Source: Kitasatospora sp. MAP5-34
GTDB lineage: Bacteria > Actinomycetota > Actinomycetes > Streptomycetales > Streptomycetaceae
NCBI RefSeq assembly: GCF_029894335.1
Contig: NZ_JARXZC010000009.1
Span: 1 to 64,000, forward strand
Length of the DNA: 64,000 bases
Direction: 5' to 3'
Positions 23,100 to 32,254 of this stretch are shown here, one piece after another. Below the pieces are notes generated by a model. The model saw only the letters and a list, made by a program, of their open reading frames with translations, was not told where the DNA came from and did no database searches. Position numbers and translations under genes: made by a program. The first letter of the stretch is position 1. Each line of letters opens with the position of its first letter.

Positions 23100-24755
23100 A
23101 TGGATCGGGTGTGCCTGACCAACGGCGGTCCCGCGAAGCGCAGTGGTTCCGGCCACTCAGGCAGGCTGCGTGCCGGCAGGCCGCGTCCTGGTGGGCACCG
23201 TCCCGACCGGCACCGCAACGGCCCGGTCCGGGCGATGCTCGCGATGCTGCTGACCGCGCTGCTCCTCGGCGGCGTCGTCCCGTACGTCACCGGTCCCGGC
23301 CGCTCCTACCTCAGCTATCTGGTGCTGGCGGACCGCCCGGACGCCCAGGGTTCGGCGCGGGCCGCAGATCAGGTGCGGGTGGCGGGCGGGCGGATCGTCC
23401 AGGAGTACCCGCAGATCGGCGAGGTGCTCGCCTACGCCACCGGCGGCTTCGCCAACCGGCTGCGCGGCAGGCCCGGGATCGCCGCCGTCGGCGCGACCCG
23501 GACGGCCCCGGTGGCGAGCCCGCCGGGGCCGCTCACCGGCGCCGACGGCTTCCGCCGCAGCGCCGACGCCTTCGCGGCCGACGCCTTCGCGCGGAGCGGT
23601 GGACCGGCTACGGCGGGCGGGCCGTCGGCTATGGCGAGCCACGGCGAGGCCGGGTGGAGCGCCGACGGTGAGGCGACCGTGCCGGACCCGGGCGAGGGGA
23701 TCAGCTGGAACCTCGCCATGATCGGGGCCACCGAGCGCCCGACCGGCTCCACCGCCCTGCTGCGCACCCTCGTCTCCCCTCGGGCCACGCTCTCCACCCA
23801 GGCGCTGCGCCGGGTGCTGGTCGCGGTGCTGGACTCCGGCGTCGACGACACCCACCCCGACCTGCGCAGCGCCGTCGACCCGTACGCCTCCGCCTCCTGC
23901 GCGGACGGCCGGCCCGACGCCAGGTTCGGCGCCTGGCGTCCGGACCCGGGGGTCACCGAGAGCGGGCACGGTACGCACGTCGCCGGGATCATCGGCGCGA
24001 ACCGGGACGGCAAGGGCGTCACCGGGGTCGCCCCGGGGGTCCGGATCGGGGCGGTGCGGCTGCTCGGATCGCTCGGGCAGTACTACACCGAGAACATCGT
24101 CTGCGGCCTGCTCTGGGCGGCGGACCACGGTGCCAAGGCGATCAACGACAGCTACTTCGCCGACCCCTGGAAGTACAACTGCCCTGAGGACCAGGACCAG
24201 GCGGCCCTGATCAAGGCGGTCGGCCGGGCCGTCGCGTACGCCCAGCGGCAGGGGGCCGTGGTGGTCGCCTCGGCGGGCAACGACAGCCAGGATCTCACCG
24301 GGCCCCGGACGGATCGCCGCAGCCCGAACGACCGGTTCGCCGGCCCGCCGCAGACCCGCCGACTGGGCACCGAGTGCATCCGGCTGCCCGGCGAGCTGCC
24401 CGGCGTGCTGACGGTCGGCGCGGTGGACCGCAACGGGCTGCCCGCCACGTACTCCAACTACGGGCGCGGCCGGATCTCGCTCTCCGCGCCGGGCGGCGAC
24501 CCGGACGGCGGCGTACGCGGCGCGATCGTCTCCGACTGGCCCGGGGGCCAGTACGTCGCGCTCGCCGGCACCTCGATGGCCGCCGCCCACGTGAGCGGTG
24601 CCGTCGCGGTCGCCGCCGCCGCCCACCCCGAACTGGGGCCGGACCGGCTGGCCGCCCTGCTGGCGGTGGCCGCCGCCGCGAACTGCCCGTTCGCGGCGGG
24701 CAGCTGCGCAGACCGTCAGTACTTCGGCGCCGGAGTGCTTGCGCTGGCGCACTGA
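23100..24755 (+). CDS. secreted or anchored subtilisin-like serine protease (S8)
   Basis: This 551-residue protein has a basic N-terminus, a hydrophobic segment (about residues 46-66) acting as signal or anchor, a prodomain-like region, and an S8 catalytic domain with Asp245 (VAVLDSGVDDTHPDL), His293 (GHGTHVAG) and Ser492 (GTSMAAAHVSG). Two Cys pairs near the end (NCPFAAGSCADR and earlier) suggest an extracytoplasmic fold. It has no C-terminal membrane helix as mycosins do. The true start may be internal, since the first 40 residues are low complexity. It is probably a single-gene unit in the gap between lhr and recA. Confidence 0.85.
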   Translation: MDRVCLTNGGPAKRSGSGHSGRLRAGRPRPGGHRPDRHRNGPVRAMLAMLLTALLLGGVVPYVTGPGRSYLSYLVLADRPDAQGSARAADQVRVAGGRIVQEYPQIGEVLAYATGGFANRLRGRPGIAAVGATRTAPVASPPGPLTGADGFRRSADAFAADAFARSGGPATAGGPSAMASHGEAGWSADGEATVPDPGEGISWNLAMIGATERPTGSTALLRTLVSPRATLSTQALRRVLVAVLDSGVDDTHPDLRSAVDPYASASCADGRPDARFGAWRPDPGVTESGHGTHVAGIIGANRDGKGVTGVAPGVRIGAVRLLGSLGQYYTENIVCGLLWAADHGAKAINDSYFADPWKYNCPEDQDQAALIKAVGRAVAYAQRQGAVVVASAGNDSQDLTGPRTDRRSPNDRFAGPPQTRRLGTECIRLPGELPGVLTVGAVDRNGLPATYSNYGRGRISLSAPGGDPDGGVRGAIVSDWPGGQYVALAGTSMAAAHVSGAVAVAAAAHPELGPDRLAALLAVAAAANCPFAAGSCADRQYFGAGVLALAH

Positions 24756-24825
24756 GCGGCTCCGCCAGGAGGTACCTGTCCCGGGTGGGTGGCCCGGGTG
24801 CCTACGGTTCCGGCTGCCGGTTGGG

Positions 24826-24831
24826 GATACT
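24826..24831 (+). promoter_or_regulatory. -10 hexamer GATACT, candidate leaderless promoter
   Basis: GATACT ends 7 nt before the ATG of the DUF3046 gene, and no Shine-Dalgarno is present. Confidence 0.45.
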
Positions 24832-24838
24832 GGGTCGC

Positions 24839-25033
24839 ATGAGGTTGACCGAGTTCTGGCGGCGGATGTACGAGCACTTCGGCGAGGCGTACGCGGAGTC
24901 GTTCGCACAGGATCATCTGATGAGCGAGCTCGGGGGCCGGACGGTCCGCCAGGCGCTGGCGGCCGGCTGGGAGGCGAAGGAGGTCTGGCGGGTGGTCTGC
25001 CTGACCCAGGGGGTCTCGACACTGCTGCGGTAG
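24839..25033 (+). CDS. DUF3046 family protein
   Basis: This 64-residue soluble protein beginning MRLTEFWRRMYEHFG and ending WRVVCLTQGVSTLLR matches the DUF3046 family, which is found almost only in actinobacteria and nearly always just upstream of recA. Its function is unknown. The conserved aromatic/acidic N-terminal helix and the WxxxxVWRxVC segment are all visible. Its constant linkage suggests a role in, or shared control with, recombination. Confidence 0.85.
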   Translation: MRLTEFWRRMYEHFGEAYAESFAQDHLMSELGGRTVRQALAAGWEAKEVWRVVCLTQGVSTLLR

Positions 25034-25087
25034 CGGCCGCCGCCCGGGCGGGTCGGGTCGGGTCCTGGGTGTGGCCTTGTGTTCTAT

Positions 25088-25103
25088 TCGAACATGTGTT
25101 CTT
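25088..25103. promoter_or_regulatory. LexA (SOS) box upstream of recA
   Basis: TCGAACATGTGTTCTT matches the actinobacterial SOS consensus TCGAAC-N4-GTTCGA at 10 of 12 defined positions. It lies about 120 bp before the recA start, next to an A+T-rich segment (ttctttatactctt) likely to contain the -10. Confidence 0.88.
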
Positions 25104-25220
25104 TATACTCTTCGGCGGTGAGTTTTCCACAGGCCGAGCCCGATTCGGGCCGATTGTCAGTGGGACGCAGTAGCGTCGAGGACGATGAAGCGCACAGCAC
25201 AGAACCCGAGGGTGGAAGCC

Positions 25221-26339
25221 ATGGCAGGTACGGACCGCGAGAAGGCCCTTGAGAACGCCCTCGCCCAGATTGAGCGGCAGTTCGGCAAGGGCTCGGTGAT
25301 GCGTCTCGGTGACCAGACCAGGTCCCCGATCGACGTGATCCCGACCGGGTCCACGGCCCTGGACGTCGCACTCGGCGTCGGCGGCCTGCCGCGCGGCCGC
25401 GTGGTCGAGATCTACGGCCCGGAGTCCTCCGGTAAGACGACCCTGACCCTGCACGTGGCGGCCCAGGCCCAGAAGCTCGGCGGCACGGTCGCCTTCGTGG
25501 ACGCCGAGCACGCCCTCGACCCGGAGTACGCCCGCAAGCTCGGCGTCGACACCGACGCCCTGCTGGTCAGCCAGCCGGACACCGGTGAGCAGGCCCTCGA
25601 GATCACCGACATGCTGATCCGCTCCGGCGCGGTCGACCTGATCATCATCGACTCGGTCGCGGCGCTCGTCCCGCGCGCCGAGATCGAGGGCGAGATGGGC
25701 GATTCGCACGTCGGTCTGCAGGCCCGTCTGATGAGCCAGGCGCTGCGGAAGATCGCGGGTGCGCTGAACCAGTCGAACACCACCGCGATCTTCATCAACC
25801 AGCTGCGCGAGAAGATCGGTGTGATGTTCGGCTCGCCCGAGACCACGACCGGTGGCCGCGCGCTGAAGTTCTACGCCTCCGTGCGTCTGGACATCCGCCG
25901 GATCGAGACCCTGAAGGACGGCACCGACGCGGTCGGTAACCGCACCCGCGTCAAGGTGGTCAAGAACAAGGTCGCCGCGCCGTTCAAGCAGGCCGAGTTC
26001 GACATCCTCTACGGCCACGGCATCAGCTGGGAGGGTGGCCTGATCGACATGGGGGTCGAGAACGGCTTCATCCGCAAGGCCGGCGCCTGGTACACCTACG
26101 AGGGCGACCAGCTGGGCCAGGGCAAGGAGAACGCCCGCAACTTCCTGCGCGACAACCCGCAGCTGGCCGAGGAGATCGAGAAGAAGATCAAGCAGAAGCT
26201 CGGCATCGGCCCGAAGGACGAGACCGCCGAGGACGCTGCCGCCCCGGCCGCCACCGACGTCGACGGCGCGGTGAAGCCGATCACCGCGACGGCCGCCAAG
26301 ACCACCGCCGCCAAGAAGACGGCCGCCGCCAAGGCCTGA
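25221..26339 (+). CDS. recA: recombinase RecA
   Basis: This 372-residue protein has the RecA core with Walker A GPESSGKT (66-73), the VDAEHALDP loop, and L1/L2 DNA-binding loops. The C-terminal tail rich in Ala, Lys and Thr is longer than in E. coli and typical of streptomycetes. It forms filaments on single-stranded DNA, drives strand exchange and triggers LexA self-cleavage. The start [14 protein letters not shown] follows family practice; the frame extends 12 codons upstream without a ribosome binding site. recX follows after 4 nt. Confidence 0.98.
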   Translation: MAGTDREKALENALAQIERQFGKGSVMRLGDQTRSPIDVIPTGSTALDVALGVGGLPRGRVVEIYGPESSGKTTLTLHVAAQAQKLGGTVAFVDAEHALDPEYARKLGVDTDALLVSQPDTGEQALEITDMLIRSGAVDLIIIDSVAALVPRAEIEGEMGDSHVGLQARLMSQALRKIAGALNQSNTTAIFINQLREKIGVMFGSPETTTGGRALKFYASVRLDIRRIETLKDGTDAVGNRTRVKVVKNKVAAPFKQAEFDILYGHGISWEGGLIDMGVENGFIRKAGAWYTYEGDQLGQGKENARNFLRDNPQLAEEIEKKIKQKLGIGPKDETAEDAAAPAATDVDGAVKPITATAAKTTAAKKTAAAKA

Positions 26340-26343
26340 ACCG

Positions 26344-27129
26344 TTGAAGCAGAGTGAGGAGTCCACCGAGTCAGGCGGCTGGGGCCCGCCGGACTGGTGG
26401 ACGGGTGGGGCCGAGAGCCCCGAGCGGGCGGAGAGTCCTGCGGGGGCCTTCGGCGGCGGTATCGAGCAGCTGGAGGTCGTCCGGGCCTCCGAGCTGCCCG
26501 TCGGCCGCCGCCGTCGGCGCACCGCCGTCGCCGATGAGCAGCCCGCCGGGCGGCCGCCGGCCGATCCCCCGCCGGACCTGACGCGTGAGCGGCGGCGCAA
26601 GTCCCGGGCGGAGCAGCGGCCCGAGGAGTCCACCGACCCGGCGGCCCGGGCACGGGACATCTGCCTGCGGCTGCTCACCGGCACGGCCAAGACCCGCAAG
26701 CAGCTGGCCGACGCGCTGCGCAAGCGTGAGATCCCGGACGAGGTCGCCGAGGAGGTGCTCGACCGGTACGAGGATGTCGGGCTGATCGACGACGCGGCGT
26801 TCGCCGAGGCCTGGGTCGAGTCCCGGCACGCCGTCCGGGGGCTGGGCCGCCGCGCGCTGGCCCAGGAGCTCCGCACCCGTGGGGTGGCCGGTGAGCTGGT
26901 CGAACAGGCTGTCGCGCAGGTGGACGCGGAGGACGAGGAGCAGGCGGCGCGCGCCCTGGTCGACCGTAAGCTCCGGGCGACCGCCGGTCTGGACCGGCAG
27001 GTCCGGACTCGCCGCCTGGTCGGGATGCTGGCGCGGCGCGGCTACTCGGAGGGCCTGGCCTTCCGGGTGGTGCGGGCGGCGCTGAGCGCCGGAAGTGAGG
27101 GCTCCGAGGAGGCCGTGGAGGAGTGGTGA
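26344..27129 (+). CDS. recX: regulatory protein RecX
   Basis: This 261-residue protein has an acidic, Gly/Pro/Arg-rich N-terminal extension (to about residue 95) and then the RecX three-helix repeats (ARDICLRLLTGTAKTRKQLADALRKR and further). RecX binds inside RecA filaments and limits their activity. The TTG start lies 4 nt after the recA stop, so translation is probably coupled; no independent Shine-Dalgarno is seen. The extension makes it longer than the usual 150-190 residues, and an internal start cannot be excluded. Confidence 0.9.
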   Translation: MKQSEESTESGGWGPPDWWTGGAESPERAESPAGAFGGGIEQLEVVRASELPVGRRRRRTAVADEQPAGRPPADPPPDLTRERRRKSRAEQRPEESTDPAARARDICLRLLTGTAKTRKQLADALRKREIPDEVAEEVLDRYEDVGLIDDAAFAEAWVESRHAVRGLGRRALAQELRTRGVAGELVEQAVAQVDAEDEEQAARALVDRKLRATAGLDRQVRTRRLVGMLARRGYSEGLAFRVVRAALSAGSEGSEEAVEEW

Positions 27130-27182
27130 CGTCCGGTCAGGGAAGAGTCCGGACGGAGAAGTGTCAAGTCTCGATCGCATCT

Positions 27183-27210
27183 TGACCGTTTCGTAACCTG
27201 CGCCTAGCCT
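27183..27210 (+). promoter_or_regulatory. promoter of the RNase Y gene
   Basis: TTGACC (27183-27188) and TAGCCT (27205-27210) are separated by 16 nt, a good SigA/HrdB-type pair. The predicted start site lies near 27217, giving a leader of about 60 nt. Confidence 0.65.
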
Positions 27211-27218
27211 CACAGGCA

Positions 27219-27247
27219 GTGAGAGATCACAAGCTGTGAGAGATCAC
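27219..27247 (+). repeat. 12-bp direct repeat at the transcription start of the RNase Y gene
   Basis: GTGAGAGATCAC occurs twice with a 17-bp period and begins at the predicted +1. It could be an operator or an RNA element of the leader. Confidence 0.7.
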
Positions 27248-27278
27248 TCCGTACGGGCAGGGACAGGAGTGGCGCCGG

Positions 27279-28745
27279 ATGAGGATCGCGATGGCTGTCG
27301 GATCGGTGGCCTCCGTAGGACTGGCCGGGGTGCTCTGCCTGGTCCTGCTATTCACCTGGCTGATGATCCGTCGGCTCCAGTCCGCCCAGCGCCGGGCCAC
27401 CGCCGAGGCCGACCGCACCCGGGAGTGGGCCGAGGCGCAGGCCGCCCGGCTGCGGGGTGAACTCGACCGCCGGGAGGACCGCCTCACCGAGGAGCTGACC
27501 CGGCTGCGCACCCGCGAGACCGGACTCGCCGAGCGGTCGGCCGAGCTGGACGTCCTGCGGGACGGCCTGCGCGCGGCGACCCAGGAGCTGGCGGCGGAGC
27601 GGCTGCGCGCCCTGGAGCGGGCCGCCGGTCTGACGGCCGCTCAGGCGCGGGCCGAGCTGGTGCGGGCGGCGGAGACCGAGGCCGAGCGCGAGGCCGCCGT
27701 CGCCGTGCGAGAGATCGAGCGGCGCGCGAAGAGCGAGGGGGAGCAGCGGGCCCGCGAGATCATCGTGAGCTCGATCCAGCGCCTCGCCGGTGAGCAGACC
27801 GCAGAGGCGGTGGTGACCGTCTTCCGGCTGGCCAGTGAGGACTTGAAGGGCCGGATCATCGGCCGTGAGGGCCGGAACATCCGGGCCTTCGAAGCCGTCA
27901 CCGGAGTGAACCTGATCGTCGACGACACCCCCGAGCTGGTCCAGCTCTCCTGCTTCGACCCGGTACGCCGGGAGACGGCGCGGCTGACGCTGGAGGCACT
28001 GCTCGCCGACGGCCGGATCCATCCGGCCCGGATCGAGGAGATCCACGAACGCAGCCGGGCCGAGGTGGAGCGGCTCTGCGTGCGGGCGGGAGAGGACGCG
28101 CTGCTGGCGACCGACGTCGGTGCCATGCACCCGGAGCTGGTGCGGACCCTCGGCACGCTGCGGTACCGCACCTCGTACGGGCAGAACGTGCTCGGGCACC
28201 TGGTGGAGTCCGCGCACATCGCCGGGATGATGGCGGCCGAGCTGGGGGTGGACCACGGCCTGGTCAAGCGGGCCGCCCTGCTGCACGACATCGGCAAGGC
28301 GATGAGCCACGAGGTGGCGGGCAGTCACGCCGCGATCGGCGCGGAGTTCGCCCGGCGGCACGGGGAGTCCGCCGAGGTGGTGCACGCGATCGAGGCGCAC
28401 CACGGCGAGGTGGAGCCCCGGACGGTCGAGGCGGTGCTCACCCAGGCCGCCGACAGCTGCTCGGCGGGCCGGCCGGGGGCACGGCGGGAGTCCGTGGAGT
28501 CGTACGTCCGGCGCTTGGAGCGCCTGGAGGAGATAGCGGGTGCGCACGTCGGCGTTTCGAAGGTGTTCGCCATGCAGGCGGGCCGGGAGGTCCGGGTGAT
28601 GGTCCAGCCGGAGCTGGTGGACGACCTGCGGGCCCAGGTGATCGCCCGTGAGGTCGCCAAGCAGGTCGCCGAGGAGCTGACCTACCCGGGGCAGATCCGG
28701 ATCACCGTGGTCCGCGAGAGCCGGGCCACGGAGTTCGCCCGTTAG
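27279..28745 (+). CDS. rny: RNase Y-type endoribonuclease
   Basis: This 488-residue protein has one N-terminal membrane helix (VASVGLAGVLCLVLLFTWLM), a coiled coil of about 120 residues rich in Glu, Arg and Ala, a KH domain with the GRIIGREGRNIRAFE motif (about residue 190), and an HD domain with HDIGKAMSHE (about residue 330). This is the full RNase Y plan: a membrane-anchored endonuclease that starts mRNA decay. CAGGAG lies 9 nt before the ATG. It stands as a single gene with its own promoter downstream of recX. Confidence 0.95.
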   Translation: MRIAMAVGSVASVGLAGVLCLVLLFTWLMIRRLQSAQRRATAEADRTREWAEAQAARLRGELDRREDRLTEELTRLRTRETGLAERSAELDVLRDGLRAATQELAAERLRALERAAGLTAAQARAELVRAAETEAEREAAVAVREIERRAKSEGEQRAREIIVSSIQRLAGEQTAEAVVTVFRLASEDLKGRIIGREGRNIRAFEAVTGVNLIVDDTPELVQLSCFDPVRRETARLTLEALLADGRIHPARIEEIHERSRAEVERLCVRAGEDALLATDVGAMHPELVRTLGTLRYRTSYGQNVLGHLVESAHIAGMMAAELGVDHGLVKRAALLHDIGKAMSHEVAGSHAAIGAEFARRHGESAEVVHAIEAHHGEVEPRTVEAVLTQAADSCSAGRPGARRESVESYVRRLERLEEIAGAHVGVSKVFAMQAGREVRVMVQPELVDDLRAQVIAREVAKQVAEELTYPGQIRITVVRESRATEFAR

Positions 28746-28769
28746 CCCGGCAGGGGCCGCGCTCGACCG

Positions 28770-30452
28770 TCAGCTCGCGGGTTCGGCGCCGGCCAGCGGG
28801 GACGGGCCGCCTCGGGCGCGGTCGGCGAGGTCCTGGAGGTCTTCCGCACGGCAGCCCTGGGTGGTGCCGACCAGGTGGCCGTCCGGGCGGATGAGCAGGA
28901 CGGTGTGCGGGTCGGCGCCGGGGTAGGCCTCCGTCACCAGTACCTCTGTCGGCACCGGCAGCGCGGCGGCGACCTCGGCCAGCCGGGGCATCAGCCCTGC
29001 GCCCAGCCAGTGCTGGGAGGACCAGACGGCCGTGCCGGGGGCGACCAGCAGCAGCAGGAAGCCGACGCCGAGCCGGGCCCGCAGCAGGTCGGACGAGCCC
29101 TCCGTGGTGACCACCGGCACGTCGGGGACGAGTACCCCGGGTGAGGTGGCGGGCAGCGTCTCGGTGAGCGTGGTGCCCCGCCCGGCGCCCCGCTGGACCG
29201 GGACGCGTCCGGGCACGCCGGACGGTGCCGCCGGGTACGCGGGTGCTCCGCCGAACCGGCCGGTGCCGAGCTGACCGTCCGCCAGCAGTGGTGCGTGCTT
29301 GCGGAACGAGCCAGTGAGCAGCGACCGGCGGGTCTGCTGCCAGCCGCGCAGCGGCCGCAGCAGCGGCATGCTCTGGTCGACCGCGCGCAGCCGCGCGCCG
29401 ACCGCGCCGCGCCGCTCCGCCTCGTACCCGTCGAGCAGCGAGCCGCCGGGCTGCGGGCCGCCCGCGTGCAGGTGCCAGGCGAGGGCGAGGCGCCAGGACA
29501 GGTTGTCGGTGTCCCGGAGGCCGTCGACCAGGTTCTGCATCCCGAGCGCGCCGTGCAGGTGGGCGGCGTCCCCGGCCAGGAAGCAGCGGCCGACCCGGAA
29601 GCGGGCGGCCAGGCGCTGCTGGGCGGTGTGGTCGGCGGCGGCGAGCAGGTCGTACGCGGGGAGTTCGCCGCACCAGCCGGTCAGGGTGGATTTCACCCGG
29701 GCGAGCAGGGTGTCGCCGGTGACGACGCCGGGCCAGGTGGCATGCGGGTCGACCGGGGCGGTGGGGGCCGGCCGGCCGGGGGGCAGCCGCCAGTCGAGCC
29801 GCCAGAGCCCGTCCGGCAGCGGGCGGGCGGAGGCTTCGCGGTCGCCGCGCCACGGCGGTTCGCGGTGCACCCGGGCCTCGCCGGTGAAGGGCAGCTCCAC
29901 CCGGACGGTGGCGACGGCGTGCCGGTCCACGGCGGGCCGGCCGGGGAAGCGGACCTTGAGCAGCTTGCGGACGGTCGAGCGCGCGCCGTCGCAGCCGACC
30001 AGGTGGCTGCCGCGCCACCAGGTCTGGGTGCCGTCCTTGGTGTGGCCGGTCCGGACGTTGACGCCGTCGCGGTCCTGTTCCAGCTCGGTCACCCGGCTGA
30101 GCGGCACCAGCTGGATCAGCGGGGTCGCGGTGACGGCGTCCCGCAGGCCGCGCTGCAGGCGGTGCTGCGGGAGGTGCAGCACCGGGTCGTCGTCGAGCGG
30201 CAGCCGCAGCACCTCGCTGCGGCGGCGCCAGACGGTGAAGGCGTCCCAGCGCGCGGCGTCCGAGGCGGCCCGGGTGTAGCCGAGCCGTCCGAGGAAGGCG
30301 GTGGTGTCACCGCCGAGCACGACGCTGCGCGGGCCCTCCGGGCAGACGCCGGCGCCCTCGTCGAGTACGACCGTCGGCACTTCGTGCCGGGCCAGCGCGA
30401 GCGCCAGGGCCAGGCCGACCGGCCCGGCCCCGACCACGATCACCGGGTCCAC
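28770..30452 (-). CDS. FAD-dependent aromatic-type monooxygenase
   Basis: This 560-residue flavoprotein belongs to the PheA/TfdB class of NAD(P)H-dependent hydroxylases. Visible motifs are the Rossmann GxGxxG (VGAGPVGLALALALARHEV, residue 6 on), the DG motif (VGCDGARSTVRKLL, about 155), and the FAD-binding GD motif (LAGDAAHLHGALGMQNLVDG, about 280). A C-terminal thioredoxin-like domain fits the length. The GTG start has GGGAGG seven nt upstream. The substrate is unknown; relatives hydroxylate phenols, rifamycins or polyketide aromatics. There are no pathway genes nearby, and a MITE-like element sits directly upstream, so this gene may be an accessory insertion. Confidence 0.85.
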   Translation of the reverse strand: MDPVIVVGAGPVGLALALALARHEVPTVVLDEGAGVCPEGPRSVVLGGDTTAFLGRLGYTRAASDAARWDAFTVWRRRSEVLRLPLDDDPVLHLPQHRLQRGLRDAVTATPLIQLVPLSRVTELEQDRDGVNVRTGHTKDGTQTWWRGSHLVGCDGARSTVRKLLKVRFPGRPAVDRHAVATVRVELPFTGEARVHREPPWRGDREASARPLPDGLWRLDWRLPPGRPAPTAPVDPHATWPGVVTGDTLLARVKSTLTGWCGELPAYDLLAAADHTAQQRLAARFRVGRCFLAGDAAHLHGALGMQNLVDGLRDTDNLSWRLALAWHLHAGGPQPGGSLLDGYEAERRGAVGARLRAVDQSMPLLRPLRGWQQTRRSLLTGSFRKHAPLLADGQLGTGRFGGAPAYPAAPSGVPGRVPVQRGAGRGTTLTETLPATSPGVLVPDVPVVTTEGSSDLLRARLGVGFLLLLVAPGTAVWSSQHWLGAGLMPRLAEVAAALPVPTEVLVTEAYPGADPHTVLLIRPDGHLVGTTQGCRAEDLQDLADRARGGPSPLAGAEPAS

Positions 30453-30507
30453 GGCAGCGCCTCCCGCCGCACGGACGGAACGGCTGATGCGGCGTCAGTA
30501 GGGCCTG

Positions 30508-30670
30508 GGCCCTGTCCGGCCGATCCTGCCGGGCGCACGACGCCGGGCATCCCGCCTGGACGCACCGGCGAAGCGCCCAAGTACGACCCGGTACGAGGGG
30601 GCTCCGCCGGCACGCCCAGCCGGGCGCCCAACGCCGCGCGCTGAGCCGACAAGATCGGCCGGACAGGGCC
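30508..30670. mobile_element. 163-bp MITE-like element with 25-bp terminal inverted repeats
   Basis: The two ends, 30508-30532 and 30646-30670, are inverted copies matching at 23 of 25 positions (core ggccctgtccggccgatc). The interior contains further partial palindromes around gcgcccaagtac and gggcgcccaac and no gene. No clear target duplication is seen. It lies between gluD and the monooxygenase gene. I have the impression of similar sequences in other streptomycete genomes but cannot verify this. Confidence 0.6.
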
Positions 30671-30727
30671 TGGGGAGGTACCGGGTGGTGTCACGAAGAG
30701 CAATGCAACAGATCACCTGCGTGTCCG

Positions 30728-31555
30728 TCAAGCAGCGACAGGTGTACGCCGGTTCGCGCCGCGACGGCCGCGTGCCTCGATCCACTTTGCCAACGCGGTA
30801 AGCAGGAGGCACATGCCGATGTAGATCGGGCCGATCACCAGCACCACGGGGATGTAGGGATAGCCGTCGGGGGTGGCCGTGTTACTGGCGATCAGCTTTC
30901 CGGCGTAGAGCAGTTCGGTGTAGGTGATCACGAAGCCGAGCGAGGTGTCCTTGAGGGTGACGACCAGCTGGCCGATGATGGCCGGCAACATCGAGCGGAC
31001 GGCCTGCGGCACCAGGATGGCCGTCATCACCTGGGATTTGCGCATCCCGAGCGCGTACGCGGCCTCACCCTGTCCGCGCGGCACCGCGTTGACGCCACTG
31101 CGGATGATCTCGGCCTGCACCGCGCCGTTGTACAGCGTCAGGCCGGTCACCAGCGCCCAGAGCGGCGAGGTGGTGAAGAAGGACTGGTAGAGCGCGAAGA
31201 TCATGATCAGCAGGGGCATCGCCCGGAAGAACTGGACGATCGCGGCCGCCACGGCCCGGACCGGCCGGTGGTCGGAGAGCCGCCCGGCGGCCAGCAGCGC
31301 GCCGAGCACCAGCGAGAACGCGGCGGCCAGGCCGAACGCCTTCAGCGTGTCCAGCAGCCCGTTGACGATCAGCTGCTGGACGGCGGTGTACTGGAACGGG
31401 TCCCACATGGCGGCCGAGAACTGGTTCCGGCTCGCCAGGCTGTCGTACGCGTACCAGAGCAGCCCGGCGATCCCGAGCACGGCGAGCACGCCGAACGCGC
31501 GGTAGCGGGCCTTGGCCCGGGGGCCGGGCGCGTCGTAGAGGACACTCGAACTCAT
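30728..31555 (-). CDS. gluD: glutamate ABC transporter permease GluD
   Basis: This 275-residue membrane protein belongs to the HisM/GlnP family of polar amino acid permeases. It has an N-terminal helix, a five-helix core and the EAA loop (GEAAYALGMRKSQVMTAILVPQAVR, about residues 165-190) that contacts the ATPase. It overlaps gluC by 4 nt and is the last gene of gluABCD. Confidence 0.92.
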   Translation of the reverse strand: MSSSVLYDAPGPRAKARYRAFGVLAVLGIAGLLWYAYDSLASRNQFSAAMWDPFQYTAVQQLIVNGLLDTLKAFGLAAAFSLVLGALLAAGRLSDHRPVRAVAAAIVQFFRAMPLLIMIFALYQSFFTTSPLWALVTGLTLYNGAVQAEIIRSGVNAVPRGQGEAAYALGMRKSQVMTAILVPQAVRSMLPAIIGQLVVTLKDTSLGFVITYTELLYAGKLIASNTATPDGYPYIPVVLVIGPIYIGMCLLLTALAKWIEARGRRGANRRTPVAA

Positions 31556-32211
31556 CGGGCCACCGCCAGTCGGTTCACTCGGTTCTCGATGACACGGAAC
31601 AGCAGGCCGACCGCCGCGCTGATCACCAGGTAGGCGAGCGCCACCCAGAAGAAGATCGCGAAGATGGCGTACCCGCGATCGCTCAGCGTCTGCTGCACGT
31701 TGTAGAGCTCGGGGACGCTGAACGCGCCCGCGATGGCGGAGTTCCTCGGCAGCGCGATGAAGACGCTGCTCAGCGGCGACAGCACGGATCGGGCCGCCTG
31801 CGGCAGCACCACCAGCGTCAGGGTCTGGCCGAACGTCATCCCCAGGCTCCGGGCGGCCTCGGCCTGGCCCAGCGACACGGTGTTGATGCCCGAGCGCAGC
31901 ACCTCGCAGACGAAGCTGCCGGTGTACGCGCTGAGCGCGATCGCCGCGAAGACGAACGGGGAGAGGTGGACATCGAGCTGCGGGAGCCCGAAGTTCACCG
32001 CGATGAACAGCAGCGTCAGCGGGGTGTTGCGGAAGATGTTGACCCAGACGGTGCCGAACACGCGCAGCGCCGGCACCGGGGAGACCCGGAAGGCCGCCAG
32101 CAGGATTCCGAGCAGCAGCGCGAGCACGGCGCTGACCGCGCTGAGCTCGAGCGTCCGCAGGAAGCCGTCGCGGAACAGCGTGAAGTTGCCGTGTTCGAAA
32201 AGTATGCCCAT
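31552..32211 (-). CDS. gluC: glutamate ABC transporter permease GluC
   Basis: This 219-residue permease has five predicted helices and the EAA loop (AEAARSLGMTFGQTLTLVVLPQAAR, about residues 118-142). It pairs with GluD to form the translocation channel. GAGGAGG precedes the ATG by about 9 nt, and the stop overlaps the gluD start. Confidence 0.92.
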   Translation of the reverse strand: MGILFEHGNFTLFRDGFLRTLELSAVSAVLALLLGILLAAFRVSPVPALRVFGTVWVNIFRNTPLTLLFIAVNFGLPQLDVHLSPFVFAAIALSAYTGSFVCEVLRSGINTVSLGQAEAARSLGMTFGQTLTLVVLPQAARSVLSPLSSVFIALPRNSAIAGAFSVPELYNVQQTLSDRGYAIFAIFFWVALAYLVISAAVGLLFRVIENRVNRLAVAR

Positions 32212-32254
32212 GCCGGCGGCCCTCCTCTCGATCTAAGGGGCTGTCAGAGCCGGA

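Noticed and set aside
23045-23671. Arg/Pro-rich open frame overlapping the start of the subtilase gene
   Set aside because: It is an out-of-frame shadow without a ribosome site or domain.
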